From Theropithecus gelada (lineage: Eukaryota; Chordata; Mammalia; Primates; Cercopithecidae), in contig NC_037672.1 in the NCBI RefSeq assembly GCF_003255815.1, positions 107,398,686 through 107,462,685 on the forward strand: DNA of 64,000 nucleotides. The letters run 5' to 3'. This document shows, piece after piece, positions 1 through 12,164 of this stretch; the stretch's first letter is position 1, and each line of letters starts with the position of its first letter. The translations under genes were made by a program, and so were the position numbers. Under the pieces are notes generated by a model. That model saw nothing but the letters and a program-made list of their open reading frames with translations, had not been told where the DNA came from and did not search any database.

Positions 1-374
1 CCAGACTGTCTTCCACAATGATTGAACTAATTTACACTCCCACCAACAGTGTAAAAGCGTTCCTATTTCTCCACATCCTCTCCAGCATCTGTTGTTTCCT
101 GACTTTTTAATGATTGCCATTCTAACTGGTGTGAGATGGTATCTCATTGTGGTGTTGATTTGCATTTATCTAATAACCAGTGATGATGAGCTTTTTTCAT
201 ATATTTGTTGGTTGTATAAATGTCTTCTTTTGAGAAGTGTCTGTTTATATCCTCTGCCCACTTTTTGATGGAGTTGTTTTTTTTTCTTGTAACTTTGTTT
301 AAGTTCCTTGTAGATTCTGGATATTATTAGCTCTTTGTCAGATGAATAGATTGCAAACATTTTCTCCCATTCTG

Positions 375-540
375 TTGATCACTTTGATGATCACTTTGAT
401 GATAGTTTCATCATTTGATGAATCACTATCATCATTTGATGATAGTGATTTGATGATAGTTTCATCAAAGTGATCACTTTTGATCACTTTGATAGCTTGT
501 GATCACTTTGATAGCTTGTTGATCACTTTGATGATAGTTT
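375..540. repeat. Palindrome-rich mini-repeat inside L1 ORF2
   Basis: About 150 bases of short direct and inverted copies of the units tgatcactttgatga and tgatgatagt interrupt the normal L1 ORF2 sequence. The centre, 421-450, is a perfect palindrome with 14-base arms (421-434 and 437-450) and a 2-base spacer. Positions 407-422 form a second palindrome with 7-base arms. The flanking L1 sequence contains a single unit of the motif, so this looks like a local expansion of it. Confidence 0.85.
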
Positions 541-2474
541 CTTTTGCTGTGCAGAAGCTCTTTAGTTTAATTAGATCCCATTTGTCAATTTTGGGTTTTG
601 TTGCTATTGCTTTTTGGTGTTTCAGTCATGAAGTCTTTACCCATGCCTATGTCCTGAATGGTATTGCATAGGTTTTCTTCTAGATTTTTTATGGTTTTAG
701 GTCTTACATTTAAGTCTTTAATCCATGTTCAGTTAATTTTTGTGTAAGGTATAAGGAAGAGGTCCAGTTTCAGTTTTCTGCATATGGCTAGCCAGTTTTC
801 CCAACCACATTTATTAAATAGAAAATCCTTTCCCCATTGCTTGTTTTTGTCAGGCTTGTCAAAGATCAGATGGCTGTAGATGTGTGGTGTTATTTCTGAA
901 GCCTCTGTTCTGTTCCGTTGATCTATATCTCTGTTTTGGTACCAGTACCATGCTGTTTTGGTTACCGTAGCCTTGTAGTATATTTTGAAGTCAAGTAGCA
1001 TGATGCCTCCAGTTTTGTTCTTTTTGCTTAGGACTGTCTTAGCTATATGGGCTCTTTTTTGGTCCCACATGAAATTTAAAGTAGTAGTTTTTTCTAATTC
1101 TTTGAAGAAAGTCAATGGTAGCTTGATAGGGATAGCACTGAATCTATAAATTACTTTGAGCAGTATGGCCATTTTCATGATATTGATTCTTCCTATCCAT
1201 GAGCATGGAATGTTTTTCTATTTGTTTGTGTCTTCTTTTGTTTCCTTGAGCAGTGGTTTGTAGTTCTCCTTGAAGAGGTCCTTCACATCCCTTGTTAATT
1301 GTATTCCTAGGTATTTTATTCTCTTTTTAGCAATTGTGAATGGGAATTCACTCATGATTTGGCTCTCTATTTGTCTATTATTGGTGTATAGAAATGCTTG
1401 TGATTTTTGCACATTGATTTTGTATCCTGAGAGTTTGCTGAAGTTGCTTATCAGCTTTGGCTAAGATGATGGGGTTTTCTAAATATACAATCATGTCATA
1501 TGCAGAGACAATTCGACTTCCTCTCTTTCTATTTGAGTACCCTTTATTTCTTTTTCTTGCCTGATTACCCTGGCCAGAACTTCCAATACTGTGTTGAACA
1601 GGAGTGGTGAGAGAGGGCATCCTTGTCTTGTGCCGGTTTTCAGAGGGACTGCTTCCAGCTTTTGACCGTTTAGTATGATATTGACTGTGGGTTTGTCATA
1701 AAAACTCCTATTATTTTGAGATACGTTCCATCAATACCTAGTTTATTGAGCGTTTTTAGCATGAAAGGGTGTTGAATTTTATTGAAGGCCTTTTCTGCAA
1801 CTATTGAGATAATCATGTGGTTTTTGTTATTGGTTCTGTTTAAGTGATGGATTACGTTTATTGATTTGCATATGTTGAACCAGCCTTGCATTCCAGGGAT
1901 GAAGCCAACTTGATCGTGGTGGATAAGCTTTTTGATGCGCTGCTGGATTTGATTTGCCAGTATTTTACTGAGGATTTTTATGTCAATGTTCATCAGGGAT
2001 ATTGGCCTGAAATTTTCTTTTTTTGTTGTGTCTCTGCCAGGTTTTGGTATCAGGATGATGCTGGCCTCATAAAATGAGTTCCTCTTTTTCTATTGTTTCA
2101 AATAGTTTCAGAAGGAATAGCACCAGCTCCTCTTTGTACCTCTGGTAGAATTCAGCTGTGAATCTATCTGGTCCTGAGCTGTTTTTGGTCGGTAGGCTAT
2201 TTAATTACTGCCTCAATTTCAGAACTTGTTATTTGTCTATTCAGGGATTCAACTTCATACTGGTTTAGTATTGGGAGGGTGTATGTGTCCAGGAATTTAT
2301 CAATTTCTTCTACATTTTCTAATTTATTTGTGTAGAGGTGTTTATAGTATTCTTTGATGGTAGTTTGCATTTCTTTGAGATCAGTGGTTGTATCTTCTAT
2401 CATTTTTTATTAAGTTTATTTGAGTCTTCTCTCTTTTCTTCTTTATTAGTCTTGCTAGCTGTCTATTTTGTTAA

Positions 2475-2476
<2 letters not shown>

Positions 2477-2523
<47 letters not shown>
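2477..2523. repeat. Poly-T tract of about 47 bases
   Basis: Uninterrupted T run within the L1 ORF2 region. It appears to be expansion of a shorter T stretch rather than a retroelement tail, because L1 sequence continues on both sides. Confidence 0.95.
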
Positions 2524-2527
<4 letters not shown>

Positions 2528-2916
2528 GCTCCTGGATTCACTGATTTTTTTGAAGGGTTTTTTGGGTCTGTATCTCCTTCAGTTCTGCTCTGATCTTGGT
2601 TATTTCTTGTCTTCTGCTAGTTTTTGAATTTGTTTGCTCTTGCTTCACTTGTTCTTTTAATTGTGATGTTAGGGTGTTGATTTTAGATCTTTCTCACTTT
2701 CTCCTGTGGGAATTTCATGCTTTAAATTTCCCTCTAAACACTGCTTTGGCTGTGTCCCAGAGATTCTGGTACATTGTGTCTTTGTTCTCACTGGTTTCAA
2801 AGAACTTATTTATTTCTGACTTAATTTCGTTATTTACCCAGTGGTCATTCAGGAGAAGGTTGTTCAGTTTCCATGTAGTTGTGCAGTTTTGAGTGAGTTT
2901 CTTAATCCTTAGTTCT

Positions 2917-3213
2917 TTTTTTTTTTTTTTTTGAGACAGAGTCTCGCACTGTCACCTGGGCTGGAGTGCAATGGCACTATCTCAGCTCACTGCCACTTTC
3001 ACCTCCCAGGTTCAAGCAGTTCTCCTGCCTCAGCCTCCCAAGTAGCTGGGATTACAGGTGCCCACCACCACATCCAGCACATTTTTTGTATTTTTAGTAG
3101 AGATGGGTTTTCACTATATTGGCCTGGCTGGTCTTGAACTCCTGATCTTGTGATCCTCCTACCTCAGGCTCCCAAAGTGCTGGGATTACAGATGGGAGCC
3201 ACTGTGCCCAGCC
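2917..3213 (-). mobile_element. Alu, minus strand, inserted in L1
   Basis: Full-length Alu in antisense orientation, starting with a T run and ending in the complement of the Alu head. It is flanked by 13-base target duplications differing at one base (2904-2916 and 3214-3226, aatcct-t/g-agttct). The insertion is therefore younger than the host L1. Confidence 0.96.
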
Positions 3214-3710
3214 AATCCTGAGTTCTAATTTGATTGTATTGTGGTCTGAGAGATTGTTCGTTATGATTTCTGTTCTTTTGCATTTGCTGAGGAGTGTTTT
3301 TACTTCCAATTATGTTGTCAATTTTAGAATAAGTGCAATGTGGTGCTGAGAAGAATGTGTATTCTGTTGATTTGGGGTGGAGAGTTCTGTAGATGTCTAT
3401 TAGGTCTGCTTGGTCCAGAGCCGAGTTCAAGTTCTGAATATCCTTGTTAATTTTCTGTCTTGTTGATCTGTCTAATATTGACAGTGGAATGTTAAAGTCT
3501 CCCACTATTATTGTGTGGGAGTCTAAGTCTCTTTGTAGATCTCTAAGAACTTGCTTTATGAATCTAGGTGCTCCTGTATTGGGTGTACGTATAATTAGGA
3601 TACTTAGCTCTTCTTGTTGCATTGATCCTTTTACCATTACGTAATGGGCTTCTTTTGTCTCTTTTGATCTTTGTTGGTTTCAAGTCTGTCTTATCGGAGA
3701 CTAGGATTGC

Positions 3711-3768
3711 TTCTTCTTCTTCTTCTTCTTCTCCTTCTTCTCCTTCTTCTTCTTCTTCTTCTTCTTCT

Positions 3769-3803
<35 letters not shown>

Positions 3804-3808
3804 TTCTT
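3711..3808. repeat. TTC/GAA trinucleotide repeat inside L1
   Basis: About 32 near-perfect TTC units with a few CTC/CCT interruptions. On the minus strand these are GAA codons giving a long polyglutamate run in the L1 endonuclease frame. The expansion replaces an A-rich lysine-coding stretch of ORF2. Confidence 0.95.
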
Positions 3809-4083
3809 TTTTTCGCTTTCCATTTGCTTGGTAAATATTCCTCCATCCCTTTATTTTGAGCCTATGTGTGTCTTTGCACATGAGATGGGTATCCTGAATA
3901 CAGCACACAAATAGGTCTTGATTCTTTATCCAATTTGCCAGTCTGTGTCTTTTAATTGGGGGCATTTAGCCCATTTACGTTTAAGGTTAATATTGTTATG
4001 TGTGAATTTGATCCTGTCATTATGATGCTAGCTGGTTATTTTGCCTGTTAGTTGATGCAGTCTCTTCATGATGTTGATGATCT

Positions 4084-5113
4084 TTACAATTTGGCATGTT
4101 TTTGCAGTGGCTGGTACCGGTTGTTCCTTTTCATATTTAGTGCTTCCTTCAGGAGCTCTTGAAAGGCAGGCTTGGTGGTGACAAAGTCTCTCAGCATTTG
4201 CTTGTCTGTAAAGGATTTTATTTCTCTTTTGCTTATGAAGCTTAGTTTGGCTGGATATGAAATTTTGGGTTGAAAATTCTTTTCTTCAAGAATGTTGAAT
4301 GTTGGCCCCCACTCTCTTCTGGCTTGTAGGGTTTCTGCAGAGAGATCTGCTGTTAGTCTGATGGGCTTCTCTTTGTGGGTAACCTGACCTTTCTCTCTGG
4401 CTGCCCTTAACATTTTTTCCTTCATTTCAACCTTGGTGAATCTGAAGATTATGTTTCTTGGGGTTGCTCTTCTTGAGGAGTATCTTAGTGGTATTCTCTG
4501 TATTTCCTGAGTTTGAATGTTGGTCTGTCTTCCTAGGCTGGGGATATTCTCCTGGATAATATCCTGAAGAGTGTTTTCCAACTTGGTTCAATTTTCCCTG
4601 TCACTTTCAGATACACCAATCAAACATAGGTGGTTTGGTCTTTTCACATAGTTCCATATTTCTTGGAGGCTTTGTTTGTTCCTTTTCATTCTTTCTTCTC
4701 TAATCTTGTCTTCATGCTTTGTTTCATTAAGTTGATCTTCAATCTCTGATATCCTTTTTTTCCCCTTGATGGATTTGGCTATTGATACTTGTGTATGCTT
4801 CACGAAGTTCTCAGGCTGTGTTTTTCAGCTCTATCAGGCCATTTATGTTCTTCTCTAAACGGGTTATTCTAGTTAGCAATTCCTCTAACCCTTTTTCAAG
4901 GTTCTTAGCTTCCTTGCATTGGGTTAGAACATGCTCCTTTAGCTCGTAGGAGTTTGTTATTATCCACTTTCTGAAGCCTACTTCTGTCAATTTGTCAAAC
5001 TCATTCTCCATCCAGTTTTGTTCCCTTGCTGGCGAGGAGTTGTGATCCTTTGGAGGAGAAGACGCATTCTTGTTTTTGGAGTTTTCAGCCTTTTTGTGCT
5101 TCTTTTTTCTCAT
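4084..5113 (-). pseudogene. L1 ORF1 remnant (RNA-binding chaperone)
   Basis: L1 ORF1 encodes the trimeric coiled-coil RNA-binding protein of the L1 ribonucleoprotein. Three open segments, 5113-4811, 4803-4588 and 4581-4084, give the N-terminal region, part of the coiled coil, and the RRM plus C-terminal domain. Recognisable short motifs include RYSSRRATPR and REWGPTFNI. Breaks between the segments inactivate it. Confidence 0.92.
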
Positions 5114-6450
5114 CTTCGTGGACTTATCTACTTTTGATTTTTGATGCTGGCGACCTTTGAATGGGGTTTTTGTGTGACCGTCCTTTTTGTTGTTGATGAT
5201 GCTATTTCTTTCTGTTAGTTAGTTTTCCTTCTAACAGTCAGGCTCCTCTGTTGCAGCTCTGCTGGAATTTCCTGGAGGTCCACTCTAGACCCTATTTGCC
5301 TGGGTATCACCAGCAGAGGCTGCAGAACAGCAAAGATTGCTGCCTGTACCTTCCTCTGGAAGCTTCATCCCAGAGGGGCACCCATCAGATGCCAGCCAGA
5401 GATCTCCTGTATGAGGTGTCTGTTGACCCCTGCTGGGAGGTGTTTGCCAGTCACGAGGCATGAGGGTCAGGAACTCACTTGAGAAGGCAGTCTACCCTTT
5501 AGCAGAGCTCGAGTATTGTGCTGGGAGATCTGCTGCTGTCTTCAGAGCTGGCAGGCAGGAATGTTTAAGTCTGCTGAAGCTGCACCCACAGCCGTCCCTT
5601 CCCCCAGGTGTTCTGTCCCAGGGAGATGGGAATTTTATGTATAAGCCCCTGACTGGGGCTGTTGCCTTTCTATCAGAGATGCCTGCCCAGAGAGGAGGAA
5701 TCTAAAGAGGCAGTCTGGCTACAGTGGCTTTGCCCAGCTGTAGTGGGCTCAGTTTGAACTTCCCAGCGGCTTTGTTTACACTGTGAAGAGAAAACCACCT
5801 TATCAAGCCTCAGTAATGACAGATGCCCCTCTACCCACAAAGCTCGAGCATCCCAGGTGGACTTCAGACTGCCGTGCTGGCAGCGAGAATTTCAAACCAG
5901 TGGATCTTAGCTTGCTGGGCTCTGTGGGGCTGGGATCTGCTGAGCTAGAACACTTGGGTCCCTGGCTTCAGCTCCCTTTCCAGGGAAGTGAACAATTCTG
6001 TCTCACTGGCATTCCAGGCACCACTGGGGTATGCAAAAAAACTCCTGCAGCTAGCTCGGTGTCTGCCCAAATGGCCACCCAGTTTTGTGCTTGAAAGCCA
6101 GGGCCCTAGTGGTGTAGGCGTCGGAGAGAATCTCCTGGTTTGCGGGTTGTGAAGACCATGGGGAAAAGTGTAATATCTGGACTGGAGTGCTCTGTCCCTC
6201 ACGGCACAATCCCTCATGGCTTTCCTTGGCTAGGGAAGGGAGTTCCCTGACCCCTTGTGCTTCCTGGGTGAGGTGACGCCCCACCCTGCTTCGGCTTGCC
6301 CTCCATGGGCTGTACGCACTGTCTAACCAGCCCCAATGAGATGAGCCAGCTACCTCAGTTGGAAATGCAGAAATCACCTGCCTTCTGTGTTGATCTCACT
6401 GGGAGCTGCAGACTGGAGTTGTTCCTATTTGGCCATCTTGCCAGCCACCT
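5114..6450 (-). promoter_or_regulatory. L1 5' UTR (sense and possible antisense promoter)
   Basis: GC-richer sequence between ORF1 and the L1 5' terminus, in the position of the L1 5' UTR. In active L1s this part holds an internal polymerase II promoter near the terminus and an antisense promoter further in. Here sense transcription would run leftwards and antisense transcription rightwards, towards LRIT3 exons. Activity of this old copy is not shown by the sequence. Confidence 0.8.
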
Positions 6451-6509
6451 TCTCTGGGGTTCTTAAAATGTAATCTCCTTCTACCAGTAAGTCCCTCTCT
6501 GCCTCTTCA

Positions 6510-6595
6510 TACACACACACACACACACACACACAATATATATATATACACACACTCTCTATATATATACTATATATATACATATATATATACAC

Positions 6596-6646
<51 letters not shown>

Positions 6647-6648
6647 AA
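6510..6648. repeat. Compound microsatellite (AC)n-(TA)n-(CTAT)n
   Basis: (AC) dinucleotides at 6510-6535, an irregular TA/CA stretch, then about 12 CTAT tetranucleotides at 6596-6646. It follows directly on the 5' end of the L1 and is likely to be length-polymorphic. Confidence 0.97.
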
Positions 6649-8539
6649 GAGAAAGAGAGAGCGAGCTTTGCATGGAGTTCTGTACATGGTGAATGCCTAG
6701 AACATGTGATTGCCTGATTGAAATTAGTGAACTGGACCCTTTTCAGGGGTATCTATAGGCAGTGAAGCATTGTAATCTTTTGTATGAGACACAAGCCTGA
6801 GGCTTTGATCGATCAGTTAGATGTGCTAAAATTTTGTTCCACTTTTTCACCCAATAAGGCTGTGTTGTCCATTCCCAAGTTATTTTCATCATAGCTGCAG
6901 CAGAGGTTATATTTCTCAGGAAGATGAAAGAACTTCTGGGCATTTGGCCAGTGAAATGACTTATAAGCCTTTTGGAGTACGAGACAACATAGATGCTAAC
7001 TTTGCGCCAGGCATCCTTCCTGACCAGTATCACATGATCAAATATTTGCTGAAATAAAGCACAAGTAAAATATATATTTGTAAAAAAAGAAACTGCTGTA
7101 ACAGCACTCACATAACTTTAGCATTGCTTTTGTTGAAATGTCAATGTATTTGGTGTTTATGAGTCTAAAAATATGACTAATAAGAACCAGGTAGAAAGAG
7201 GAAAACTCATATAAGCTCTTCTTATGTATCTAGTTCACGTTTTCCCCACTGTTCATCTAGTCCTTTAAACATTTTTTTGTTAGATAATAAAAGTACTATT
7301 GTAGAATGGGTTAGAGAATAAAATCACATTAGTTTAACTTAACAGATATTTGTGGAGTTCTTATTATATACACTGATAGGCACATGTAAACCTACACTGC
7401 GGTATTTATTTACTTTATTTTAGCCACCAATCTGAACCTTATAAGTAAGGTTAATAGCTAGAAGATTCTATTTCCCTACCTATTTTTCTAAGTTTCCTGG
7501 AAAGTAATTCTTGGTTCTAATAGACCCAATGGAGTAATATAGTAGAAAATAAAATTCAATTACTAAATTGCAATTAATAGCTTTCTAATGATCAGTTACT
7601 AACATTACTATGAAGGAGCAATTGATAGAACATTCATATTTTTCCCTTGGGAGTTAAATCTGGATGGGAACTTAGGGATCAAAGGGAAAGGGTTATGAAT
7701 CTTTACTATCCATGGGAAGTTACCCAAACAGTTTTAACTGCATTTTAGGGCCCAGAGATTTTAAAAGGTGGTAACTTGAAAATACTTCTGTATAACATTA
7801 AATTTTAAAACAAGGCTATGTAACTGTATAAAAAGCATTACCATAACTATGTAAAAATGTGCAAAGACAAAGACTGAAAAAAATTCACTGTTTAGCTATT
7901 TTCTTTGGTTAGTGGGACATCTTTTCATTTTTCTATATTTCCAAAATGTTCTGCAATGATCATGCATGATAATAAATAACAAAGGATAGTTTGAAGCATG
8001 TTGAGTGGCAGCTGACCTTAGCAAAGCCATGTTTGATATGTTCCCAAAAGGAGAAGAAGAGAGGACTAATTGATGTGGATAAATCACACACAGAAAACTC
8101 AGTGTTTTTGTCTGGAAAATGGTGATGGCAGGGTTTGCTCCATTTTGTTCACAGGACTGTAATGAGAAGAAATGAAATATTTCATGTAGCAGTCCTTTAG
8201 AATATGAAGTCTACAGTCTCTGAGATTATGCTTTTAGATCAACAATTATCTGTAGAAGTTGTGACTGGGATGGGAGTGTCCTATAAAGACTTCTTTGTTT
8301 GGCCTTTTTGTTATTCCAACAATATTTGAGCCTTTTAGTTGCATCACTGAATATAGTGATGAGTACCAGTCCTAGATTTTCTAGAACTTAGTGTTTAAGT
8401 ATAGCAATTACATCTTTCCAGGTGTCCTGTAGAATTTGCCTCTGTGCTGTTATAGTGGGATAGAGTCTGCTTTTACTTAGTTTTTATTACTCTGTGTTGA
8501 TTATTGTTAGCAGATGGAGGTTCTATTTGTAATAATAAC
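6649..8539. other. Intronic sequence, nothing recognised
   Basis: AT-rich, with no convincing exon or repeat that I can name. Short open frames here lack codon bias, splice sites or recognisable protein similarity. It is presumed to be LRIT3 intron. Confidence 0.6.
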
Positions 8540-8770
8540 ACTAATAGTTAATTTTGATGGAGTTGCTCAATGCCAGGTCTGGTTCTTATACTTGACCTAT
8601 GTAACTTCTAGTCTCACATCAACCCTGTAGTAAATACCACTTCATGCCCATTTTACAGATGAAAAAATGAGACACAAGTTAAGACACTTGCCCAGATTCA
8701 TTCAACACATAGTGGTGGAGCTGAGCTTTAAGGACAGGCCATCTGGCTCCAGAACCCAGGCGCGTCTTCC
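8540..8770 (-). mobile_element. MIR element, minus strand
   Basis: The core cccattttacagatg and the flanking acttgcccag and gctccagaacccagg are typical of the complement of a mammalian-wide interspersed repeat. It is diverged, as expected for this ancient tRNA-derived SINE. Confidence 0.85.
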
Positions 8771-9479
8771 CTTCTTTGTAATGCAAAGTATATAATAATA
8801 ACAGAGTTCCTTTCTTCATATATGCATTACTTTATTGATCACTTTAGATCCATATATTTATGTAATAAAAAAATTAAGGTGAGGTTTTTCAATTACTCTT
8901 TCTCTTCTACAGGAGTAAAAACATCAACTTAGTAAAATTGTCCTTTATTGTATCCATGAAAACTTAAACTATTGCCCCGCAAATAAACGTTGGAATTAAC
9001 TATAAAACTAGGTTTTGATTTGCAATGCAGGTAAGTTTCCATGGCCTCTTTCTCAAGGTGAAGTAAATATTTACACAGGCATATTCCGTAAGTCCTGACA
9101 CTGTTTGTCTTAGAGAAAAAGGCCTGTGGTAGGATAAAACATGAAATGCTTTTTTTTTGGGGTGTTGTTTTACTTGTACCCAAATTTGCTGAATTGTAAA
9201 CATGGGCTCTTTTCCTATTTGAAATGGAGATTGCCTGAAGGGTGGTGGCAGCCCTAGTATTTCCAGACTTTTCTAAAATGGTGTTAATTTATTTCAAAAA
9301 ACACTTATCAATCTCTGTAGATGCACCCCACCCTTTTTTTGGTTTGAGGAAACAAATCCGCATAGGTAAGACTTACACCTTGCTGGGTGCTCTAATCCTC
9401 ACCTTCTTTCTATAGCTAGTAAGAAGGCAGAATCAAGTTTCAAATTTACAGTTAATCTCCAAAGCATCACTCTTTACTT
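8771..9479. other. Intronic sequence, nothing recognised
   Basis: AT-rich sequence without an identifiable gene or repeat boundary. Confidence 0.5.
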
Positions 9480-10990
9480 TTTAAAACCTTGTTTTTAATG
9501 GAGACATTAAGGTATACTTTGCATAGGTGGAATGCAGGATTGTAAGTCTACAGTTTGTTAAATTCTGATAAATGTATACCCTTACGTAACTTACACCATT
9601 ATCAAGATACAGAATATTTCCATTACTCCAGAAAGTTCTGTGTTTCTTTCTAGTCAATCTTGCCTCACCTATTTGAATTTTCATTGCTATAGGTTAATTG
9701 TGTCTGCTCTAGAATGTTATGTAAATGGAATCATATAAGATGCACCTTTGTGCCACGCTTCTTTCACTCAGCATTATGTTTTTGAAAATCATCCATGCTG
9801 TCGCATGTGTTGGTAGTTCATTATTGCAAAATTGTATTCAGTTGTATGAATGAAGCAATTGTTTATCCTTTCTCCTGATGTTGGACACATGGGCTGTTTT
9901 GAGTTTGGGGCAATAATAAATTAAGCTGCAATTAACATTCTTGTACAAAGCTTTTTGTGGCACATGTTTTCATTTCTGTTGGATAAATTCCTAGGATTGA
10001 AATTGCTGGATTATAGAATGGCTATATGACCGGGCGCAGTGGCTAATGCCTGTAATCCCAGCCCTTTGGGAGGCCAAGGCAGGCAGATCAGTTGAAGTCA
10101 GGAGTTTGAGTCCAGCCTGGCCAATGTGGTGAAACCCCGTCTCTACTAAAAAATACAAAAATTAGTCAGGTGTTGTGGTGCATGCCTATAGTCCCAGCTA
10201 CTCAGGAGGCTGAGGTAGGAAAAACCTGGGAGGCGGATGTTGTAGTGAATTGAGATCACGTCACTGCACTCCATCCTGGGTGGAAAAAAAAAGGAAAAAA
10301 ATAATGGCTATATGTATAACTTTTAAGGAAACTGCCTATTTTCCAAAGAGGCTGTATGACATTATACATTCCTATTAGCACTGCATGACAGTCTGGTTGC
10401 TCTGTATCCTCACCAACAGTTGATGATGTTGGTCTTTTTCATGAGAAAGCAGTATCACAATGTGATTTTTAATTTCCATTTCCCTAATTATTAATGGCAT
10501 TAGCCAGATTTTCATTTGCTTATGGGTCACTGTATATCTTCCTTTATGAACTATCTTTTGCTTAGTTTTTAAGGGTTATTTGTCTTTTCTTTATTGAATA
10601 TAAGTCTTTTGTCTGTTATATGCATTGTGAATATTTTCTCCAAGGCTGACTTGCCTATTTATTTTTTCCTGGCGTCTTTGGTAAAAAAGGTTTACATTTT
10701 GATGACATTTGATTTATTAGTTTTTTTCTTTTATAGTTAGTGCTTTCTGTGTATCATCTAAAAAATATTTGCCTACCTCAAAATCACAGATATGATATTT
10801 TCTTATTGTTTTAGCCTTTATACTCAATTTTTAGCTGTATATTCTTAGCTCTTAAGCTTATAGCTGTTATCTATCTCAAAATAGTTTTTGTATTGTGTAA
10901 AGTAGGGGTTGAGGTTTACATGCTTGTGAATATGTGTCCACTTGTTCCAGCACCATTCATTAAAAAGACGTTCCTTTCCTCACTGAATTG
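9480..10990 (-). mobile_element. Old L1 (L1M-type) 3' part, minus strand
   Basis: The order of sequence features (3' UTR-like start, aatggaatcatata, ttcactcagcatta, aaattgctggatta, and the ORF2 C-terminal complement up to about 10990) matches a decayed L1M element. It is interrupted by an Alu at 10029-10302. No frame is open. Confidence 0.82.
10029..10302 (+). mobile_element. Alu, plus strand, inserted in old L1
   Basis: Near-complete Alu with internal A-rich linker and an A-rich tail. Exact 12-base target duplications aatggctatatg lie at 10017-10028 and 10303-10314. The first few bases of the head are missing. Confidence 0.95.
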
Positions 10991-11625
10991 TTAAACACTG
11001 TTGTCTCCACAAAGCTGAGTAGGCATAGTCTTTGTCTTCAAGGGCTTATAGTCCTCAGAATAACTTTTGTACAAAAATTTATTGCTCACTTTTCACACAA
11101 AAATAGCACATTTAGTCCAACTATTCTGATGCATATAAATATTATTCTTTTAGAAACGATAAAGTTCACTTGGCCCATCCAAGAATAGTTATATAAAGTC
11201 AACTAATTAATGCAAATTAGTGTAATTTTAGTTGATGTGTTGCCTTGAAGGAATGCAGTACAAGTAACAGTTTAACTTGAGAGAGTTCTCTTACCTTTGT
11301 CCTCAGAAGAAAAAAACACTTAAATGTATTCAGTTCTTGAATCACGATTTTTATTCAGGTTTTAAAATTTGTACCTTTGACCTTAGATGTTTCAAGCTGG
11401 AGTAAATAGGCATTTTATTTTTGAGGGATTTAAAAATATTTACATAACTTTTATATATAACCAGTTAAATTAGTTTTTTAAAGAATTTTCTTTCACCATT
11501 AATACATTTTTTAATAATTTCAAAGCATGAAATAAATTGTTAACATTATAGCTCTTGAATCTTTCCCTATGCAAACATTTATACTCCAGATAGTGCTGCT
11601 TTAACATTTTAAAATTTTTAGTTTA
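10991..11625. other. Intronic sequence, nothing recognised
   Basis: AT-rich, no supported gene or repeat call. Confidence 0.5.
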
Positions 11626-11919
11626 TTTTAGTTTGAAAGAGTATCTCACTTTGTCACCCAGGCTGGAGTGCAGTGGCGTAATCACAGCTTACTGCAGCCT
11701 CAACCTCCTGGTCTCAGTTGATCCTCCCAATTCAGCCTCCTGGGTAGCTGGGACAACAGGCAAGTGCCACCACCATACCTGGCTAATTTTTGTATTTTTT
11801 GTAGCGACAGGATCTCGCCATGTTGCACAAGCTGGCCTTGAGCTCCTGACCTCAAGCAGTCTTCCCACCTAGCCTCACAAAGTGTTGGGATTACAGGTGT
11901 GAGCCATTGTGCCTGGACA
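11626..11919 (-). mobile_element. Diverged Alu (AluJ-like), minus strand
   Basis: Antisense Alu with many substitutions and a degraded T tail, for example gtgccaccaccatacctggc and cctcacaaagtgttggga. The divergence suggests an old J-type copy. Confidence 0.9.
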
Positions 11920-12164
11920 TTTTTTTATTTGTAGATAATAGCACTTATGACTGCTACTGTGACTCTAAATGTTTTTAGATGGCAAAGAGATGAGTTATGA
12001 TAGAAAGGGTGTTAGATTATGATGCTAAAAAAAATCTGGGATGTAGGATTCTAAGCCATTTACAAAGTCAAGGTAGTAATATCTTTGTGCTTTGGTTTCC
12101 TTTGGTGTAAAATTGAAAGAATAATACCAGATGCCAGAGGTATGGTATAAGGCATAACATGGCG

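Larger units (their letters stand above)
1..4020 (-). pseudogene. L1 ORF2 remnant (endonuclease and reverse transcriptase)
   Basis: L1 ORF2 encodes an APE-type endonuclease followed by reverse transcriptase and a Cys-rich tail. The start codon is the complement of 4018-4020. Endonuclease-like translations occur at about 3965-3164 and reverse-transcriptase-like ones at about 2400-729, in shifting frames. An extra A near 3956 shifts the frame just after the start, and the GAA expansion (3711-3808) replaces a short basic stretch of the endonuclease. The Alu at 2917-3213 splits what remains. No functional product is possible. Confidence 0.9.
1..6450 (-). mobile_element. LINE-1 element with 5' UTR, minus strand, cut by window start
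   Basis: Read on the minus strand this is a typical primate L1: a 5' UTR (about 6450 to 5114), ORF1 (5113 to 4084) and most of ORF2 (4020 to 1). The C-terminal end of ORF2 and the 3' UTR lie outside the window. The 5' end is marked by the complement of the usual L1 start, including the motif ggccatcttg at 6431-6440. All reading frames are broken by frameshifts and stops, so the copy is dead. It carries an Alu, a 47-base T tract, a GAA/TTC expansion and a palindromic mini-repeat, listed separately. ORF1 and 5' UTR sequence suggest an L1PA/L1PB-age element rather than a young one. It sits in the same transcription unit as, and antisense to, LRIT3. Confidence 0.95.

Noticed and set aside
2931..3137. 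Alu-derived open frames here and at other Alu sites as protein-coding exons
   Set aside because: They are typical antisense Alu translations with no splice support.
3622..3859. Poly-Ser and poly-Leu open frames on the plus strand
   Set aside because: They are shadows of the TTC repeat within L1.
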